The notes: generated from the sequence alone by a model not told the origin. A stretch of DNA of 34,485 nt from Paraburkholderia oxyphila NBRC 105797 (GCF_000685075.1 NZ_BAYD01000111.1:1-34485), one strand, 5' to 3'; numbered from the stretch's first letter, positions 7,149 through 16,204 are shown. Made by a program: numbers and translations.

Positions 7149-8666
7149 TTAGCGGTTCGACGGGAAGCTGAATACAGCGCCTTCCCGCACGCCGGCCGAC
7201 GGCCAGCGCTGCGTGATCGTCTTGCGCTTCGTATAGAACCGCACCGCATCCGGGCCGTATGCATGCAGGTCGCCGAATAGCGAACGCTTCCAGCCGCCGA
7301 ACGAGTGATACGCGACCGGCACGGGCAGCGGCACGTTGATGCCGACCATGCCGACCTGGATATTGTCGCTGAAGAAGCGTGCTGCTTCGCCGTCACGGGT
7401 GAACAGGCACGTTCCGTTGCCGTATTCGTGTGCGTCGATGAGCGCCATGGCCTCTTCGAGCGACGCGACGCGCAGCACGCCCAGCACCGGGCCGAAGATT
7501 TCGTGTTGATAGATCGGCATGCCCGGCTTCACGTGATCGAAGAGGCACGGGCCGAGGTAGTAGCCATTCTCGTGGCCAGGCACTTTCACGCCGCGTCCGT
7601 CGACGACGAGCTTTGCGCCGGCTTCGACGCCAGCGTCGACGTAGCCTTTGACCTTTTCGAAGTGCTGCTTCGTGACGAGCGGGCCCATGTCCACGCCCGC
7701 GCTGTTGCCCGGGCCGACCTTCATCTTGGCGATTTCAGCTTGCAGACCCGCAACCACCGCGTCGCCCGTCTGGTCGCCGATCGTGACCACGAGGGGGATC
7801 GCCATGCAACGCTCGCCGCACGATCCATAGGCCGCGCCCATCAAGGCACTCACCGCATTGCCAATGTCGGCATCCGGCATCACGATCGCGAAGTTCTTCG
7901 CGCCGCCGAGCGCCTGGACACGCTTGCCATGCGCGCACCCCGTCTTGTAGATAGTCTCCGCGATCGGCGTCGAGCCGACGAAGCTCACTGCCTTGATACG
8001 CGAGTCGGTGAGGAGCACGTCGACGGCTTCCTTGTCACCGTTGACCACGTTCAGCACGCCGGGCGGCAGCCCAGCCTCGAGCGCGAGCTCCGCCATCCTC
8101 AGCGTCGACGAAGGTGTGCGCTCGGACGGCTTCAGCACGAACGTGTTGCCACAGGCGACTGCCATCGGCCACATCCAGAGCGACACCATGACCGGGAAGT
8201 TGAACGGCGTGATGCCCGCGCAGACGCCGAGTGGCTGGAATTCACTCCACGAGTCGATCGCCGGACCGACGTTCTTGCTGTGCTCGCCCTTGAGCAACTC
8301 GGGCACGTAGCTCGCGTACTCGACGTTCTCGATGCCACGTTGCAACTCGCCCATCGCGTCGGCAAGCACCTTGCCGTGCTCGGCCGTGAGCAGGGCGCAA
8401 AGCTCGTTTGCATGTTCCTCGAGCAGCGTCTTGAAGCGGCTCATCACACGCGCACGTTTGAGCGGCGGCGTGTTGCGCCAGGCAGGGTATGCCGCCTGGG
8501 CCGATGCGATGGCCGCCTCGACCGTGGCATGGTCGGCGAGTACGACGCTCGTCTTCGAGATGCCTGTCGCCGGGTCGAACACGGGCTGGACGCGGACGCC
8601 GCCTTCGACGCGCTTGCCGTCGATCAGGTGGCCGACCGTGGACGTGAGGTTACTTTCATGTTTCAT
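7149..8666 (-). CDS. mmsA: CoA-acylating (methyl)malonate-semialdehyde dehydrogenase
   Basis: The 505-residue protein is full length for the family. It oxidises malonate semialdehyde or methylmalonate semialdehyde with NAD+ and CoA to acetyl-CoA or propionyl-CoA plus CO2. The catalytic cysteine is in SCGERCMAI (about residue 287). The usual ALDH general-base glutamate segment is replaced by ALGGAKNF, as in CoA-acylating semialdehyde dehydrogenases. The substrate-channel block ITPFNFPVMVSLWMWPMA is also typical. The start ATG at 8664-8666 has AGGAGAG just upstream. It sits 51 bases downstream of the aminotransferase gene on the same strand and ends at a strong terminator, so the pair forms a two-gene operon like the Pseudomonas bau genes for beta-alanine use. 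Confidence 0.95.
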   Translation of the reverse strand: MKHESNLTSTVGHLIDGKRVEGGVRVQPVFDPATGISKTSVVLADHATVEAAIASAQAAYPAWRNTPPLKRARVMSRFKTLLEEHANELCALLTAEHGKVLADAMGELQRGIENVEYASYVPELLKGEHSKNVGPAIDSWSEFQPLGVCAGITPFNFPVMVSLWMWPMAVACGNTFVLKPSERTPSSTLRMAELALEAGLPPGVLNVVNGDKEAVDVLLTDSRIKAVSFVGSTPIAETIYKTGCAHGKRVQALGGAKNFAIVMPDADIGNAVSALMGAAYGSCGERCMAIPLVVTIGDQTGDAVVAGLQAEIAKMKVGPGNSAGVDMGPLVTKQHFEKVKGYVDAGVEAGAKLVVDGRGVKVPGHENGYYLGPCLFDHVKPGMPIYQHEIFGPVLGVLRVASLEEAMALIDAHEYGNGTCLFTRDGEAARFFSDNIQVGMVGINVPLPVPVAYHSFGGWKRSLFGDLHAYGPDAVRFYTKRKTITQRWPSAGVREGAVFSFPSNR

Positions 8667-8717
8667 CGCTCAAACTCTCCTGTGGATTCATAGGTCGTAA
8701 ATCGCGCGTCGCGCGTA

Positions 8718-10073
8718 TCAGTCGACTTCGCTCAGTGCATCGGACAACGCGTTGATCAGGTTGTCGATTTCGTGCTTCTCCGAGATGAAGGGGGGCGCGA
8801 GCTGGATCGTGTCGCCACCGTAGCGGACATAGAAGCCTTTCGCCCAGCAGCGCATCGCGATCTCATACGGACGGCGCGCCGGCTCGCCCGGCACTGGGGC
8901 GATCGTCAAGCCGGCCGCGAGACCGATGTTGCGGATGTCGGCAATGTGGCGCTGACCTTTCAGGCCATGCACGGCGGCTTCGAAATGCGGTGCGAGTTCG
9001 CGCACGCGGCCAATGGCATCTTCCTTGTCCAGCAGATCGAGTGCCGCGATGCCCGCGGCACACCCGACGGGGTGCGCCGAATACGTGTAGCCATGCGGGA
9101 ATTCGAGCATGTATGAGGGGCCGCCCGCTTCCATGAACGTGTCGTAGATTTCCTTTTTCGCCACGACGGCGCCGAGCGGCTGCATGCCGTTTGTCACTTG
9201 CTTCGCGAAGTTCATGATGTCCGGCGTGACGCCGAACGCCTCGGCACCCGTCATCGCGCCGGCGCGGCCGAAGCCCGTGATGACTTCGTCGAAGATCAGC
9301 AGGATGTCGTGGGCGGTGCAGATATCGCGCAGGCGTTGCAGATAGCCCTTCGGCGGCACGATCACGCCGCCGGAGCCCGAGAACGGTTCGACGATCACCG
9401 CGGCGATGTTCGACGCGTCATGCAGCGCGATCAGGTCCAGCAGGCGGTCGGCCAGGTCGGCGCCGTGTTCCGGCATGCCGCGCGAGAACGCGTTCGCGGC
9501 CAGTTGCGTGTGCGGCAGGAAGTCGGCATCGACCGCGTGGCCGAACAGCTTGCGGTTCGCCCCGATACCGCCAACCGAGATGCCGCCGAAGTTGACCCCA
9601 TGATAGCCCTTCTCGCGGCCGATCAGGCGGGTCTTCGTGGCCTTGCCCTTCACGCGCCAGTAGGCGCGCGCCATCTTTAGCGAGGTGTCGGCCGTTTCCG
9701 AGCCGGAGCTGGTGAAGAACACATAGTCGAGCCCTTCCGGCATCCGGTCCTTGATCTTGTTCGCCAGCTCGAACGACGTCGGGTGACCGTACTGGAACGC
9801 CGGCGCGTAGTCGAGCCGCGCGGCCTGGCGGCTCACCGCGTCGACGATTTCGGTGCGGCCGTGGCCGAGGCCCGTGCACCAGAGGCCCGACAAGCCGTCG
9901 AATATCTTGCGGCCGTCGGCGTCGGTGTAGTACGCCCCTTTGGCCGACACGATCATGCGCGGCTCGGCCTTGAACTGGCGGTTTCCGGTGAATGGCATCC
10001 AGTGCGCGTCAAGCCAGTCTGCGTCGGTACGGATGGTACTGCCCTGTTGCTGAGTTGCGGTTAGAGCGGTCAT
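8718..10073 (-). CDS. Omega-amino acid (beta-alanine):pyruvate aminotransferase
   Basis: This 451-residue class III, PLP-dependent aminotransferase has FDEVITGFGR, whose aspartate (about residue 262) contacts the PLP pyridine nitrogen. The Schiff-base lysine is about residue 291 in NFAKQVTNGMQPLG, and SSGSETADTSLKMAR is the phosphate-side block. The N-terminal HWMPFTGNRQFK block is characteristic of beta-alanine:pyruvate transaminases. It would convert beta-alanine plus pyruvate into malonate semialdehyde plus L-alanine, feeding MmsA next door. The ATG at 10071-10073 was preferred; an in-frame ATG at 10107-10109 is possible. The gene is divergent from a LysR regulator. Other omega-amines (GABA, putrescine) cannot be excluded as substrates, but the mmsA partner favours beta-alanine. 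Confidence 0.9.
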   Translation of the reverse strand: MTALTATQQQGSTIRTDADWLDAHWMPFTGNRQFKAEPRMIVSAKGAYYTDADGRKIFDGLSGLWCTGLGHGRTEIVDAVSRQAARLDYAPAFQYGHPTSFELANKIKDRMPEGLDYVFFTSSGSETADTSLKMARAYWRVKGKATKTRLIGREKGYHGVNFGGISVGGIGANRKLFGHAVDADFLPHTQLAANAFSRGMPEHGADLADRLLDLIALHDASNIAAVIVEPFSGSGGVIVPPKGYLQRLRDICTAHDILLIFDEVITGFGRAGAMTGAEAFGVTPDIMNFAKQVTNGMQPLGAVVAKKEIYDTFMEAGGPSYMLEFPHGYTYSAHPVGCAAGIAALDLLDKEDAIGRVRELAPHFEAAVHGLKGQRHIADIRNIGLAAGLTIAPVPGEPARRPYEIAMRCWAKGFYVRYGGDTIQLAPPFISEKHEIDNLINALSDALSEVD

Positions 10074-10176
10074 GTTGGTCGGCGCGGTGCGCCCCTTCTC
10101 GGTGAACATGTTGCGGATTGTCGTGCCGCCGATTACTCTTTTAAATGTCGCAATATCAAATTTCACTTGCTCAATC
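10074..10176. promoter_or_regulatory. Divergent promoter region, LysR gene and aminotransferase operon
   Basis: This 103-bp gap separates the two start codons. It contains an imperfect dyad with GCAA and TTGC ends (about 10150-10170), which fits the loose T-n11-A arrangement of LysR binding sites. It probably carries both promoters and the activator site; the exact boxes are not certain. Confidence 0.4.
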
Positions 10177-11139
10177 ATGCAAGCAAATGAATCGAGGAAG
10201 CCGAAGAGCCGCGCACTGCTCGGGCAGTTGAGCGATATGGACTTGCGGCTGCTGCGGGTCTTCAGGAGCGTTGTGCAGTGCGGGGGGATGGCGACAGCCG
10301 AGCTCGACCTGAACATCGGCATCTCGACGATAAGCCGCCACATCAAGGATCTGGAGACGCGGCTTGGCCTCGTGCTCTGCCGGCGCGGACGTGCGGGCTT
10401 CACGCTGACCCCGGAGGGCCAGACGGTCTATGAGGAGACGCTGAGCCTGCTCGCATCGGTGGAGGCCTTTCGAAGCCGGATCGACGGGATTCATAACCGG
10501 ATGGGGGGGGAGTTGCACGTCGCCGTGTTCGACAAGACGGCGACCAACCCAAACGCGCGCCTAGGTGACGCGATTCGCCAGTTCACGGACGAAGCATCCG
10601 ACGTCGAGCTGAACCTGCACGTCGCGTCAATCAACGAGGTCGAGCGTGGGCTTATCGACGGCAGTTATCACGTTGGGGTTATCCCCGCGCACCGCAGCTC
10701 GCGCAGCCTCATCTACATGAATTTGTTCGACGAGCGGATGCAGCTCTACTGTGGCGCCCAGCACCCGCTTTTCGACGCCCCGCATGGTCGTCTGACCTGG
10801 GCCGCGCTCCATAATCATGCGTTCGCCGGATTGGGCTTTCATTCACCGAACATGGAACTGAGCCATCGCGCCAAGCTGACGCGCAGCGCGACCGCGTTCG
10901 ACCAGGAATCGATTGCAACTCTTGTGTTGTCCGGACGCTTTCTCGGCTTCCTGCCGGATCACTATGCAAAGAGCTTCGAACGCAAGGGGCTGATTCAGGC
11001 GATCGCCCCTCAACGGTTCTACTACGTATGCCGGTATGTCGGTATGCTGAGGCGTTCGCCGCAGCCATCGCGGGCGGCGCTGCTGTTCCAATCGTGTCTG
11101 GAAGCGGCGCATGCGGCGGCCGCAGTGGCCGTGAAGTGA
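10177..11139 (+). CDS. LysR-type regulator of the aminotransferase/mmsA operon
   Basis: The 320-residue protein has the LysR layout. The N-terminal winged helix-turn-helix spans about residues 18-78 (DMDLRLLRVFRSVVQCGGM, NIGISTISRHIKDLETRLGL). A substrate-sensing periplasmic-binding-type domain follows and fills the rest. The start at ATG 10177 puts the helix-turn-helix at the normal distance; an in-frame ATG upstream at 10072 would overlap the divergent gene. It is divergently transcribed from the beta-alanine aminotransferase gene, the classical place for a LysR activator of that operon. This matches the arrangement of a LysR regulator beside bauA in Pseudomonas as I recall it. The inducer is likely beta-alanine or a related omega-amino acid, by inference only. 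Confidence 0.88.
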   Translation: MQANESRKPKSRALLGQLSDMDLRLLRVFRSVVQCGGMATAELDLNIGISTISRHIKDLETRLGLVLCRRGRAGFTLTPEGQTVYEETLSLLASVEAFRSRIDGIHNRMGGELHVAVFDKTATNPNARLGDAIRQFTDEASDVELNLHVASINEVERGLIDGSYHVGVIPAHRSSRSLIYMNLFDERMQLYCGAQHPLFDAPHGRLTWAALHNHAFAGLGFHSPNMELSHRAKLTRSATAFDQESIATLVLSGRFLGFLPDHYAKSFERKGLIQAIAPQRFYYVCRYVGMLRRSPQPSRAALLFQSCLEAAHAAAAVAVK

Positions 11140-11248
11140 CTGCGAGACGCTTGAGTCGAGCAGGGCGGGTCGACGGCAGCCGGCATCGCAGCACGCAACG
11201 CGTCGCCGCCATGCCGGCCGGTTGTCGCCGCCCAGCCGCGGGCGGGGC

Positions 11249-11282
11249 GGCCCCGAAGTCAGCTCGCCTGACGCTCGGGGCC
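11249..11282. terminator. Hairpin between convergent genes
   Basis: GGCCCCGA (11249-11256) pairs with TCGGGGCC (11275-11282), and an inner GTCAG/CTGAC stem extends it. It lies between the convergent LysR and fae genes, so it may end both transcripts. No strong U-tract is visible on either side. Confidence 0.5.
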
Positions 11283-11308
11283 GGTGCGATATGCGCTAAA
11301 GCGCGCGG

Positions 11309-11818
11309 TCAGGCCGCCGCGAACGGATGGTGCGCTTCACCCTTGCGCGACACCACTTCGGCCGCGCGCGGCTCGCGCTTGACCGCACGCTGGATTGCCT
11401 CACGCGTGGCGCGGTAGTTGTAGTCCTGGATTTTCTGGTCGTTGTCGGCCAACCAGTGAATGAACACGCCGACGCTGACGAAGATATCGTCGGCTTCGTC
11501 GGCCGGAATCGTGCCATCCTCGACGCTGTCCGCCACCGCCATCGCCACGCCTCGTTGTGCCGGGCCGAACATCTGCACCGCCTGCTTCGCGCCCTTGATC
11601 GTCACCTTATTGAACATCACGGTGTTGGGCTTGGTGAGCAGGTTCGGCGCCACGACGGCGAGGAGCGACGTGAAGCCATCCTTATTGTTGGTGAGCGCGT
11701 TGCAGAACGCGGTCTCCGCCGCCGAGCCGCGCGGTCCGAGGATGAGGTCGATATGGGCCACCTCGTTGCCGTCGCCGACGAGGGATTCGCCGACCAGCAC
11801 GCGATCAATCTTTGCCAT
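11309..11818 (-). CDS. fae: Formaldehyde-activating enzyme
   Basis: The 169-residue product matches Fae over its whole length. Fae condenses formaldehyde with tetrahydromethanopterin to methylene-H4MPT in the cytoplasm. The catalytic histidine is in the N-terminal GNEVAHIDLILGPRG block. ETAFCNALTNNKDGFTSLLA and MFGPAQRGVAMAVADSVEDG are family landmarks. The ATG at 11816-11818 follows GGAGACG; an in-frame start 8 codons upstream is possible. Fae implies an H4MPT-linked C1 pathway, supported by the beta-RFAP synthase at 17825-18847. None of fhc, mch or mtd is in the window. The gene lies downstream of, and on the same strand as, an AcoR-type activator that may control it. The C-terminus is extended by about 20 basic residues. 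Confidence 0.93.
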   Translation of the reverse strand: MAKIDRVLVGESLVGDGNEVAHIDLILGPRGSAAETAFCNALTNNKDGFTSLLAVVAPNLLTKPNTVMFNKVTIKGAKQAVQMFGPAQRGVAMAVADSVEDGTIPADEADDIFVSVGVFIHWLADNDQKIQDYNYRATREAIQRAVKREPRAAEVVSRKGEAHHPFAAA

Positions 11819-12090
11819 AGTATTCGTCTCCAGTTGAAACACGGTTATGAAGCCAGGTTGTGACAGTGTTGGTCTAGCGAGCCGCGCGTGGCGCGTCGCC
11901 GTACCGGTGAATGGAGCGTGCGCGTCATCGTGCGTTGCCAGCGGCGCGCCGGCAACGGGTGACTGAATCAGCGACGACTCCGTGCAGGCGGCGGCGTGTA
12001 ACGCCGACGCGGTGCAATCTGTGCTCGTTCGAAATGCGATCGATACCCGTGACCACGATGCTTCCTCCTCGTAACGGCGACCCGACGTGG

Positions 12091-14121
12091 TCAGCGCCGG
12101 ATCTCGATGCGCCGCATCTTGCGATACAGCGTGTTACGCGTCACGCCCAGTCGCGCTGCGACTTTGCTCACATTCCAATGATGCGTGTCGAGCATTCTCA
12201 CAAGCGCATCGCGTTCGGCTTGCAGGAGCGCGTTCAGCGCCGGGGCGTCGTCGAGGTTCGAATCGCTCGCGGATGGATCTTCGGCAAGCGGCGGTGTGGC
12301 GTGTCCAAGGGGCTGGCCATCGGAGGCATCCACGCCGCGCACGATCTCCGGGGGGAGATGTGCCGGCGTCAATTCGTGGCCGTCGCAGAGAGCCGCGGCT
12401 GTGCGCAGTACATTGCGCAGTTGGCGAACATTGCCGGGCCACGCGTAATTGAGCAGGATCTCGCGCGCCCGCGTGCCGATCGCGGTAGATACTTCGTTAT
12501 CCTTTTCAAGAAGATGCTGGATGAGCGCGAGCTTGTCTTCGCGCTCGCGCAGCGGCGGCACGCGCAGTGTGATTCCGCTCAGCCGGTAATAGAGGTCTTC
12601 CCGAAACTGTCCGTTGGCGACCAACTCAGGCAGGTCGCGATGGCTCGCGCTGATCAGCTGGAAATCGACCTTGATGACGTCCTCCGACCCGAGCGGTGTC
12701 ACCTCGCGTTCTTCGAGCACGCGCAACAGACGCGCCTGCAGCACGAGCGGCATGTCGCCGATCTCGTCGAGAAAGAGCGTGCCGCCGTTGGCTTGCAGAA
12801 TCTTGCCGCGCCGCCCTTCACGTTGCGCGCCCGTAAACGCCCCGGCGCGATAGCCGAAGAGCTCGCTTTCGACGAGATGCTCGGGCAGCGATGCGCAATT
12901 GATCGCCACGAACGGATGGTCGCGGCGCGCGCTGGCCGCGTGCAGCGCGTTGGCGAACACGTCCTTGCCCGCACCGGACTCGCCATGAACGAATACCGCG
13001 ACACCGCGGTCGATCACGCGCTCGCCGAGGTGGAACTGGTGGGCGAGCTGGCTATCGCCGAATTCGACGCGCGGTCCGCCGGGATCGCGCCCGGTGTTGC
13101 GCCGGGGCGCTGCGGCGCGCGCGGTGACGGGGCGGGAGCGCGAGACGGCATCGGCCCGGTTCGTGTCAGCGGAAGACTTGAGCGGCTCCTGCGCCACGGC
13201 GAAGAAGCGATTCGACGTATGTGCTCGATATAACGCGACCGGATGAAACGAGCTTTGCACGCTACGCGCGACGCTTTCTGCAAGCGATGTGTTGAAGAAG
13301 TCCGTGATGTGCTTGCCGGCGATCTCCGCGAGCGTGGCGCAACCCAGCTGGAACAACGCACTGCGGTTGGCGGACAGGACGACGCCGTTTGCGTCCACCG
13401 TGAGTCGTCCGCCATGCAGGGTGTTCACGAATTCGGGCCGGCTGTGGAAATGCAGTCTGTGCGCCTGTGCATGGCGAACGTCGAGCAGGCGGTTTTCGAT
13501 CATCTGCCGTGACATCCCGACGAGCACCAGCGAATGCTGTTGCAGCAACGGTGAACGGCTCGTCACATCGAGCACGGCCACGATCGAGCCGCGTTCGTCG
13601 AACACGGGCGCGGCCGAGCAGGTGAGCGCGGCGTGGCGCGAGAAGAAGTGTTCGTGCTGGCGTACCGCGATGGCCTCGCCCTCGGCGAGACAGGTCCCGA
13701 TGCCGTTGGTGCCGGCCTCGTCCTCGCTCCACACGGCACCTACGCAAAAGCCCCACGCCTCCACCTGCTCGGTAAAGTTGGGTGAGGAAACAAGGTGCAG
13801 GATCACGCCATCGGTGTCGCTCAGCACCACGGCGAGATCGGTGTCGCCGAGTTGCTGGTAGAGCGTCGACATTTCGAGTTTCGCGCAGTCGATTACATCG
13901 CCGAGGCGTTGCTGGCGACGCGCGAGTTCGGCGCTCGTTAGCACGGGAGGCGGACGGCACACATCGGGATGGAGGCCGTGCTCATTCACGCAGCGCGTCC
14001 ACGAGCGCAGGATGAGGGCTTCCGGGCGGCTATGTCCGAGCCGCTCGCGCACCATGTTGTTTAGCGTGCCTTCGCAGGACAGGAGCTTTCCAGCATCCTC
14101 GGCATACTGGGTTGACTGCAT
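12091..14121 (-). CDS. AcoR-type sigma-54-dependent activator
   Basis: The 676-residue regulator has a GAF-type sensor region (about residues 50-200, with SEDEAGTNGIGTCLAEGEAI as the AcoR-like core). A PAS-like segment follows at about 230-310, then a linker and an AAA+ sigma-54 interaction domain at about 360-590. That domain has Walker A GESGAGKD, the sigma-54 contact loop GAFTGA and Walker B LFLDEIGDMP. A Fis-type helix-turn-helix forms the last 40 residues (NVSKVAARLGVTRNTLYRKM). All key AAA+ motifs are intact, so it should activate RNA polymerase sigma-54. The start ATG at 14119-14121 has GGAG at the correct distance. Relatives control acetoin, alcohol or quinoprotein dehydrogenase genes. 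Its position upstream of fae suggests a formaldehyde or alcohol role, but no clear -24/-12 promoter was found near fae. Confidence 0.88.
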   Translation of the reverse strand: MQSTQYAEDAGKLLSCEGTLNNMVRERLGHSRPEALILRSWTRCVNEHGLHPDVCRPPPVLTSAELARRQQRLGDVIDCAKLEMSTLYQQLGDTDLAVVLSDTDGVILHLVSSPNFTEQVEAWGFCVGAVWSEDEAGTNGIGTCLAEGEAIAVRQHEHFFSRHAALTCSAAPVFDERGSIVAVLDVTSRSPLLQQHSLVLVGMSRQMIENRLLDVRHAQAHRLHFHSRPEFVNTLHGGRLTVDANGVVLSANRSALFQLGCATLAEIAGKHITDFFNTSLAESVARSVQSSFHPVALYRAHTSNRFFAVAQEPLKSSADTNRADAVSRSRPVTARAAAPRRNTGRDPGGPRVEFGDSQLAHQFHLGERVIDRGVAVFVHGESGAGKDVFANALHAASARRDHPFVAINCASLPEHLVESELFGYRAGAFTGAQREGRRGKILQANGGTLFLDEIGDMPLVLQARLLRVLEEREVTPLGSEDVIKVDFQLISASHRDLPELVANGQFREDLYYRLSGITLRVPPLREREDKLALIQHLLEKDNEVSTAIGTRAREILLNYAWPGNVRQLRNVLRTAAALCDGHELTPAHLPPEIVRGVDASDGQPLGHATPPLAEDPSASDSNLDDAPALNALLQAERDALVRMLDTHHWNVSKVAARLGVTRNTLYRKMRRIEIRR

Positions 14122-14440
14122 GACATGAATCTCCAATAGCCGGAAGGGGCGGCGGGCGTCACCCGGCATCCGATCCATCCGTCGCGGACCTTCCCGCAGG
14201 TCTTGTCGAGGTGCGACCTGTCGGGTTGAGTTGCGCGAGATGTTCTAGCCGTTGCGCGGATGCGTTCTTCGAGCGCGGCCCAAAGGACCCGGATTCTTGT
14301 CGAAAATCCGGCCCACTAGCCGATGAACGGCGACCCAAAGCGGTGCTAACCGGCAACTTTCGAACGCAGTATAGAAGCGACGTAATCAGCCGGACATACA
14401 CAGCGCCGGGTTTGATTTCCTACCGCATTTGGATATCGCG
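14122..14440. other. Upstream region of the AcoR-type gene
   Basis: No supported coding sequence. This stretch holds the promoter of the minus-strand AcoR-type regulator. No operator or recognisable promoter could be defined here with confidence. Confidence 0.3.
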
Positions 14441-14443
14441 AAT

Positions 14444-14581
14444 GCCGTACAGGTAGATATATCTGTACAGGTGTGGGTTGCGATGGCGGGCTGCCCTCGC
14501 AACCCGGCCGCTTGCGAACGAGCTATACGGTATGGCTTTATAAGCTGTACGGTTTGTCGGCTTCTTGCCATCTGTACAGTG
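14444..14581 (+). promoter_or_regulatory. Cluster of TGTACRG boxes upstream of the porin
   Basis: Five related boxes occur within 140 bases. They are GCCGTACAGGT (14444), ATCTGTACAGGT (14461), AGCTATACGGT (14521), AGCTGTACGGT (14543) and ATCTGTACAGT (14570). The GTACAGGT cores at 14447 and 14465 are direct repeats 18 bases apart; the ACGGT pair at 14521 and 14543 are direct repeats 22 bases apart. The exact 10-mer ATCTGTACAG recurs at 24548 and 28368. Tandem direct repeats suit a GntR/MocR-type regulator. The array lies about 190-320 bases upstream of the porin start. Confidence 0.55.
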
Positions 14582-14766
14582 ATCGTATTTTGCAAACTGG
14601 ATAGAGTGCGTCCTCATGCGTCTACGGGGCTGCGAAAAATCGCATCGGCTGTTTGTAAGGAATAGCAAATATTAAAGCGGTTTAGCTTGTCTGATTTCGA
14701 TTGGCTTTTTATGCAAAGTTCTCGCGGGCATTAGTTAGGATGGTTAATATAACTAAGGAAATGGAA

Positions 14767-15813
14767 ATGCAAAATCGGAAAGGATCTACGACGGTTGGAT
14801 TGATTGCAGCTGTCATCTTGTCGGGTGCGTCGGGCGCCGCGATGGCACAAAGCAGTGTGACGCTGTATGGCATTCTCGATGTGGGCATTCAGTACACGAC
14901 CCGTGCGGACGGGCAGCATTCCGCGGTCAATGTTCAAAATTACGGATCCATTCCGACGATCTATGGATTGCGCGGAACAGAGGATCTGGGCGGGGGCCTG
15001 TCGGCAATCTTCGAGCTTTCCCAGTCATTCAACATGAATAACGGGGAAGCATGGGTGCCCAATTCGGCGTTTGGATGGCAGTCCTATGTGGGTCTCAAAG
15101 GGTGGCTGGGAACGCTGACGGTTGGACGGCAGTTCTCGGTTCTCTTTGACGAGACGGTCACGTTCGACCCGACCTACTTCTCCGCTTACGGCGGGCAGGC
15201 ACAGCTTAATCCGCTGTCCGACATTATCGAAAATAACTCGATCAAGTACGTGTCCAACAATTATGGAGGCTTCACGTTCGAAGGGCTGATGTCGATCGGG
15301 GGTGTCGCCGGGAATTTCCGGTCTGGGCAGGCTTATGAGCTGGGGGCGCAATACAACCGCGGCCCGTTGAGCGTGGGCGCCGTTCTGCGGAAAACGAACG
15401 GAACGGACACGGCAACCGTGGACGAGTCTGGGCTGGTCGAGAAAATCGGCACGATTGCCGCCGCTTACAAGATCGGGCCGGCCACGCTGCTCGCGGGGTT
15501 CCAACGTTTGACGGGAGATTTGTCGCCGTCCAAGTCGGTTATTTGGGGCGGGGCGCGCTATGACGTTTCACCGGCTCTGGAATTGCGCGCGGCCGCTTAT
15601 CAGACGCTGTCGAACAATCCCGAGATTGGCGATCCGACGCTGTACGTTGCGGGCGTCGTGTATTCGCTGTCGGCTCGCACCTCGCTTTACCTGAATGCCG
15701 GCTATTCCCGCAATTCCGCTCACAGCTCCCAGACGGTCTATGAATATGGTGTCACACCGCTCGACGGGTTGGATCAGGTCGGTGTGATGGCGGGCATTAC
15801 GCATAGGTTCTGA
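14767..15813 (+). CDS. Gram-negative trimeric porin
   Basis: The 348-residue precursor has a signal peptide ending in AAMA before QSSVTLYGILDVGIQY, the classical N-terminus of beta-proteobacterial 16-strand general porins (Porin_4 type). It ends with an aromatic C-terminal residue (GITHRF), the outer-membrane insertion signal. Alternating hydrophobic strands, the GLRGTEDLGGGLSAIFELSQ block and a VGRQ segment are diagnostic. It forms a passive outer-membrane pore for small hydrophilic solutes. ATG 14767 was chosen because AAGGAAA lies at the right distance; ATG 14761 is two codons upstream and nearly touches that site. The upstream TGTACRG array suggests specific control, possibly in step with the ald operon, which carries the same box. 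Confidence 0.92.
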   Translation: MQNRKGSTTVGLIAAVILSGASGAAMAQSSVTLYGILDVGIQYTTRADGQHSAVNVQNYGSIPTIYGLRGTEDLGGGLSAIFELSQSFNMNNGEAWVPNSAFGWQSYVGLKGWLGTLTVGRQFSVLFDETVTFDPTYFSAYGGQAQLNPLSDIIENNSIKYVSNNYGGFTFEGLMSIGGVAGNFRSGQAYELGAQYNRGPLSVGAVLRKTNGTDTATVDESGLVEKIGTIAAAYKIGPATLLAGFQRLTGDLSPSKSVIWGGARYDVSPALELRAAAYQTLSNNPEIGDPTLYVAGVVYSLSARTSLYLNAGYSRNSAHSSQTVYEYGVTPLDGLDQVGVMAGITHRF

Positions 15814-15858
15814 TCGCTGCATACGCCTGATATCCATAATAAATTGCCGGAGACAGAA

Positions 15859-16155
15859 ATGGGAAATCCCGCTGTTCGGTCGATTTCGATCGCCATCACC
15901 GCACTGACATTCGCCTTCGTTTCTAACCTGGCTTGCGCACAAGCCAACACAAACTCGGCCAGCGCGTCGGCGACCTTGACCAAGGCACAACGCAAGGCGG
16001 CCCGCAAGGAAGCGCGAGCGCGCAAGAACGCATCGTTGAAAAAGCTCGAGGACGCGGGGTATAACCCCGCCACGACGAATCCGGCAACTTACCCCAAAAA
16101 TATCCAGGAGGCGGAGAAGAAAGCTGCGGATACCCCCGCTGCGGCCAGTCACTGA
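15859..16155 (+). CDS. Small secreted DUF4148-like protein
   Basis: The 98-residue product has an N-terminal signal peptide, with predicted cleavage near ACAQA at about residue 28. A Lys/Arg/Ala-rich helical middle (TKAQRKAARKEARARKNA) follows, and then LEDAGYNPA and a YPKNIQEAEKKAA segment. That last pattern resembles the DUF4148 family, common in Burkholderia, whose members are small exported proteins of unknown function. The ATG at 15859 is preceded by CCGGAGACAGAA; an in-frame TTG five codons upstream is less likely. It follows the porin by 45 bases on the same strand, so the two may share a transcript. A 16-bp hairpin lies just after its stop codon. Confidence 0.7.
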   Translation: MGNPAVRSISIAITALTFAFVSNLACAQANTNSASASATLTKAQRKAARKEARARKNASLKKLEDAGYNPATTNPATYPKNIQEAEKKAADTPAAASH

Positions 16156-16166
16156 CCGTGGGCCCA

Positions 16167-16204
16167 TGCGCGATCACAGCGAAGCTGTTCGCCGTGATCG
16201 CGCA
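16167..16204 (+). terminator. Long hairpin after the porin/DUF4148 pair
   Basis: TGCGCGATCAC (16167-16177) plus GCGAA (16179-16183) pair with TTCGC (16188-16192) plus GTGATCGCGCA (16194-16204), leaving a 4-base loop and one mismatch. The stem is very stable. No clean U-tract follows, so it may act as a terminator, an attenuating structure or an mRNA 3' end stabiliser. Confidence 0.55.

Noticed and set aside
7305..8693. 462-codon open frame antisense to mmsA
   Set aside because: Composition (Arg/His/Asp-rich, no motif) is typical of the mirror of a high-GC gene; the mmsA reading is unambiguous.
11819..12090. Possible sigma-54 promoter upstream of fae
   Set aside because: No sequence with the GG-N10-GC spacing and the flanking TGGCAC/TTGC bases was found on the relevant strand.
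11911..13233. 440-codon open frame antisense to the AcoR-type regulator
   Set aside because: No recognisable domain or ribosome binding site; the opposite strand carries intact Walker A, GAFTGA and Fis helix-turn-helix motifs.
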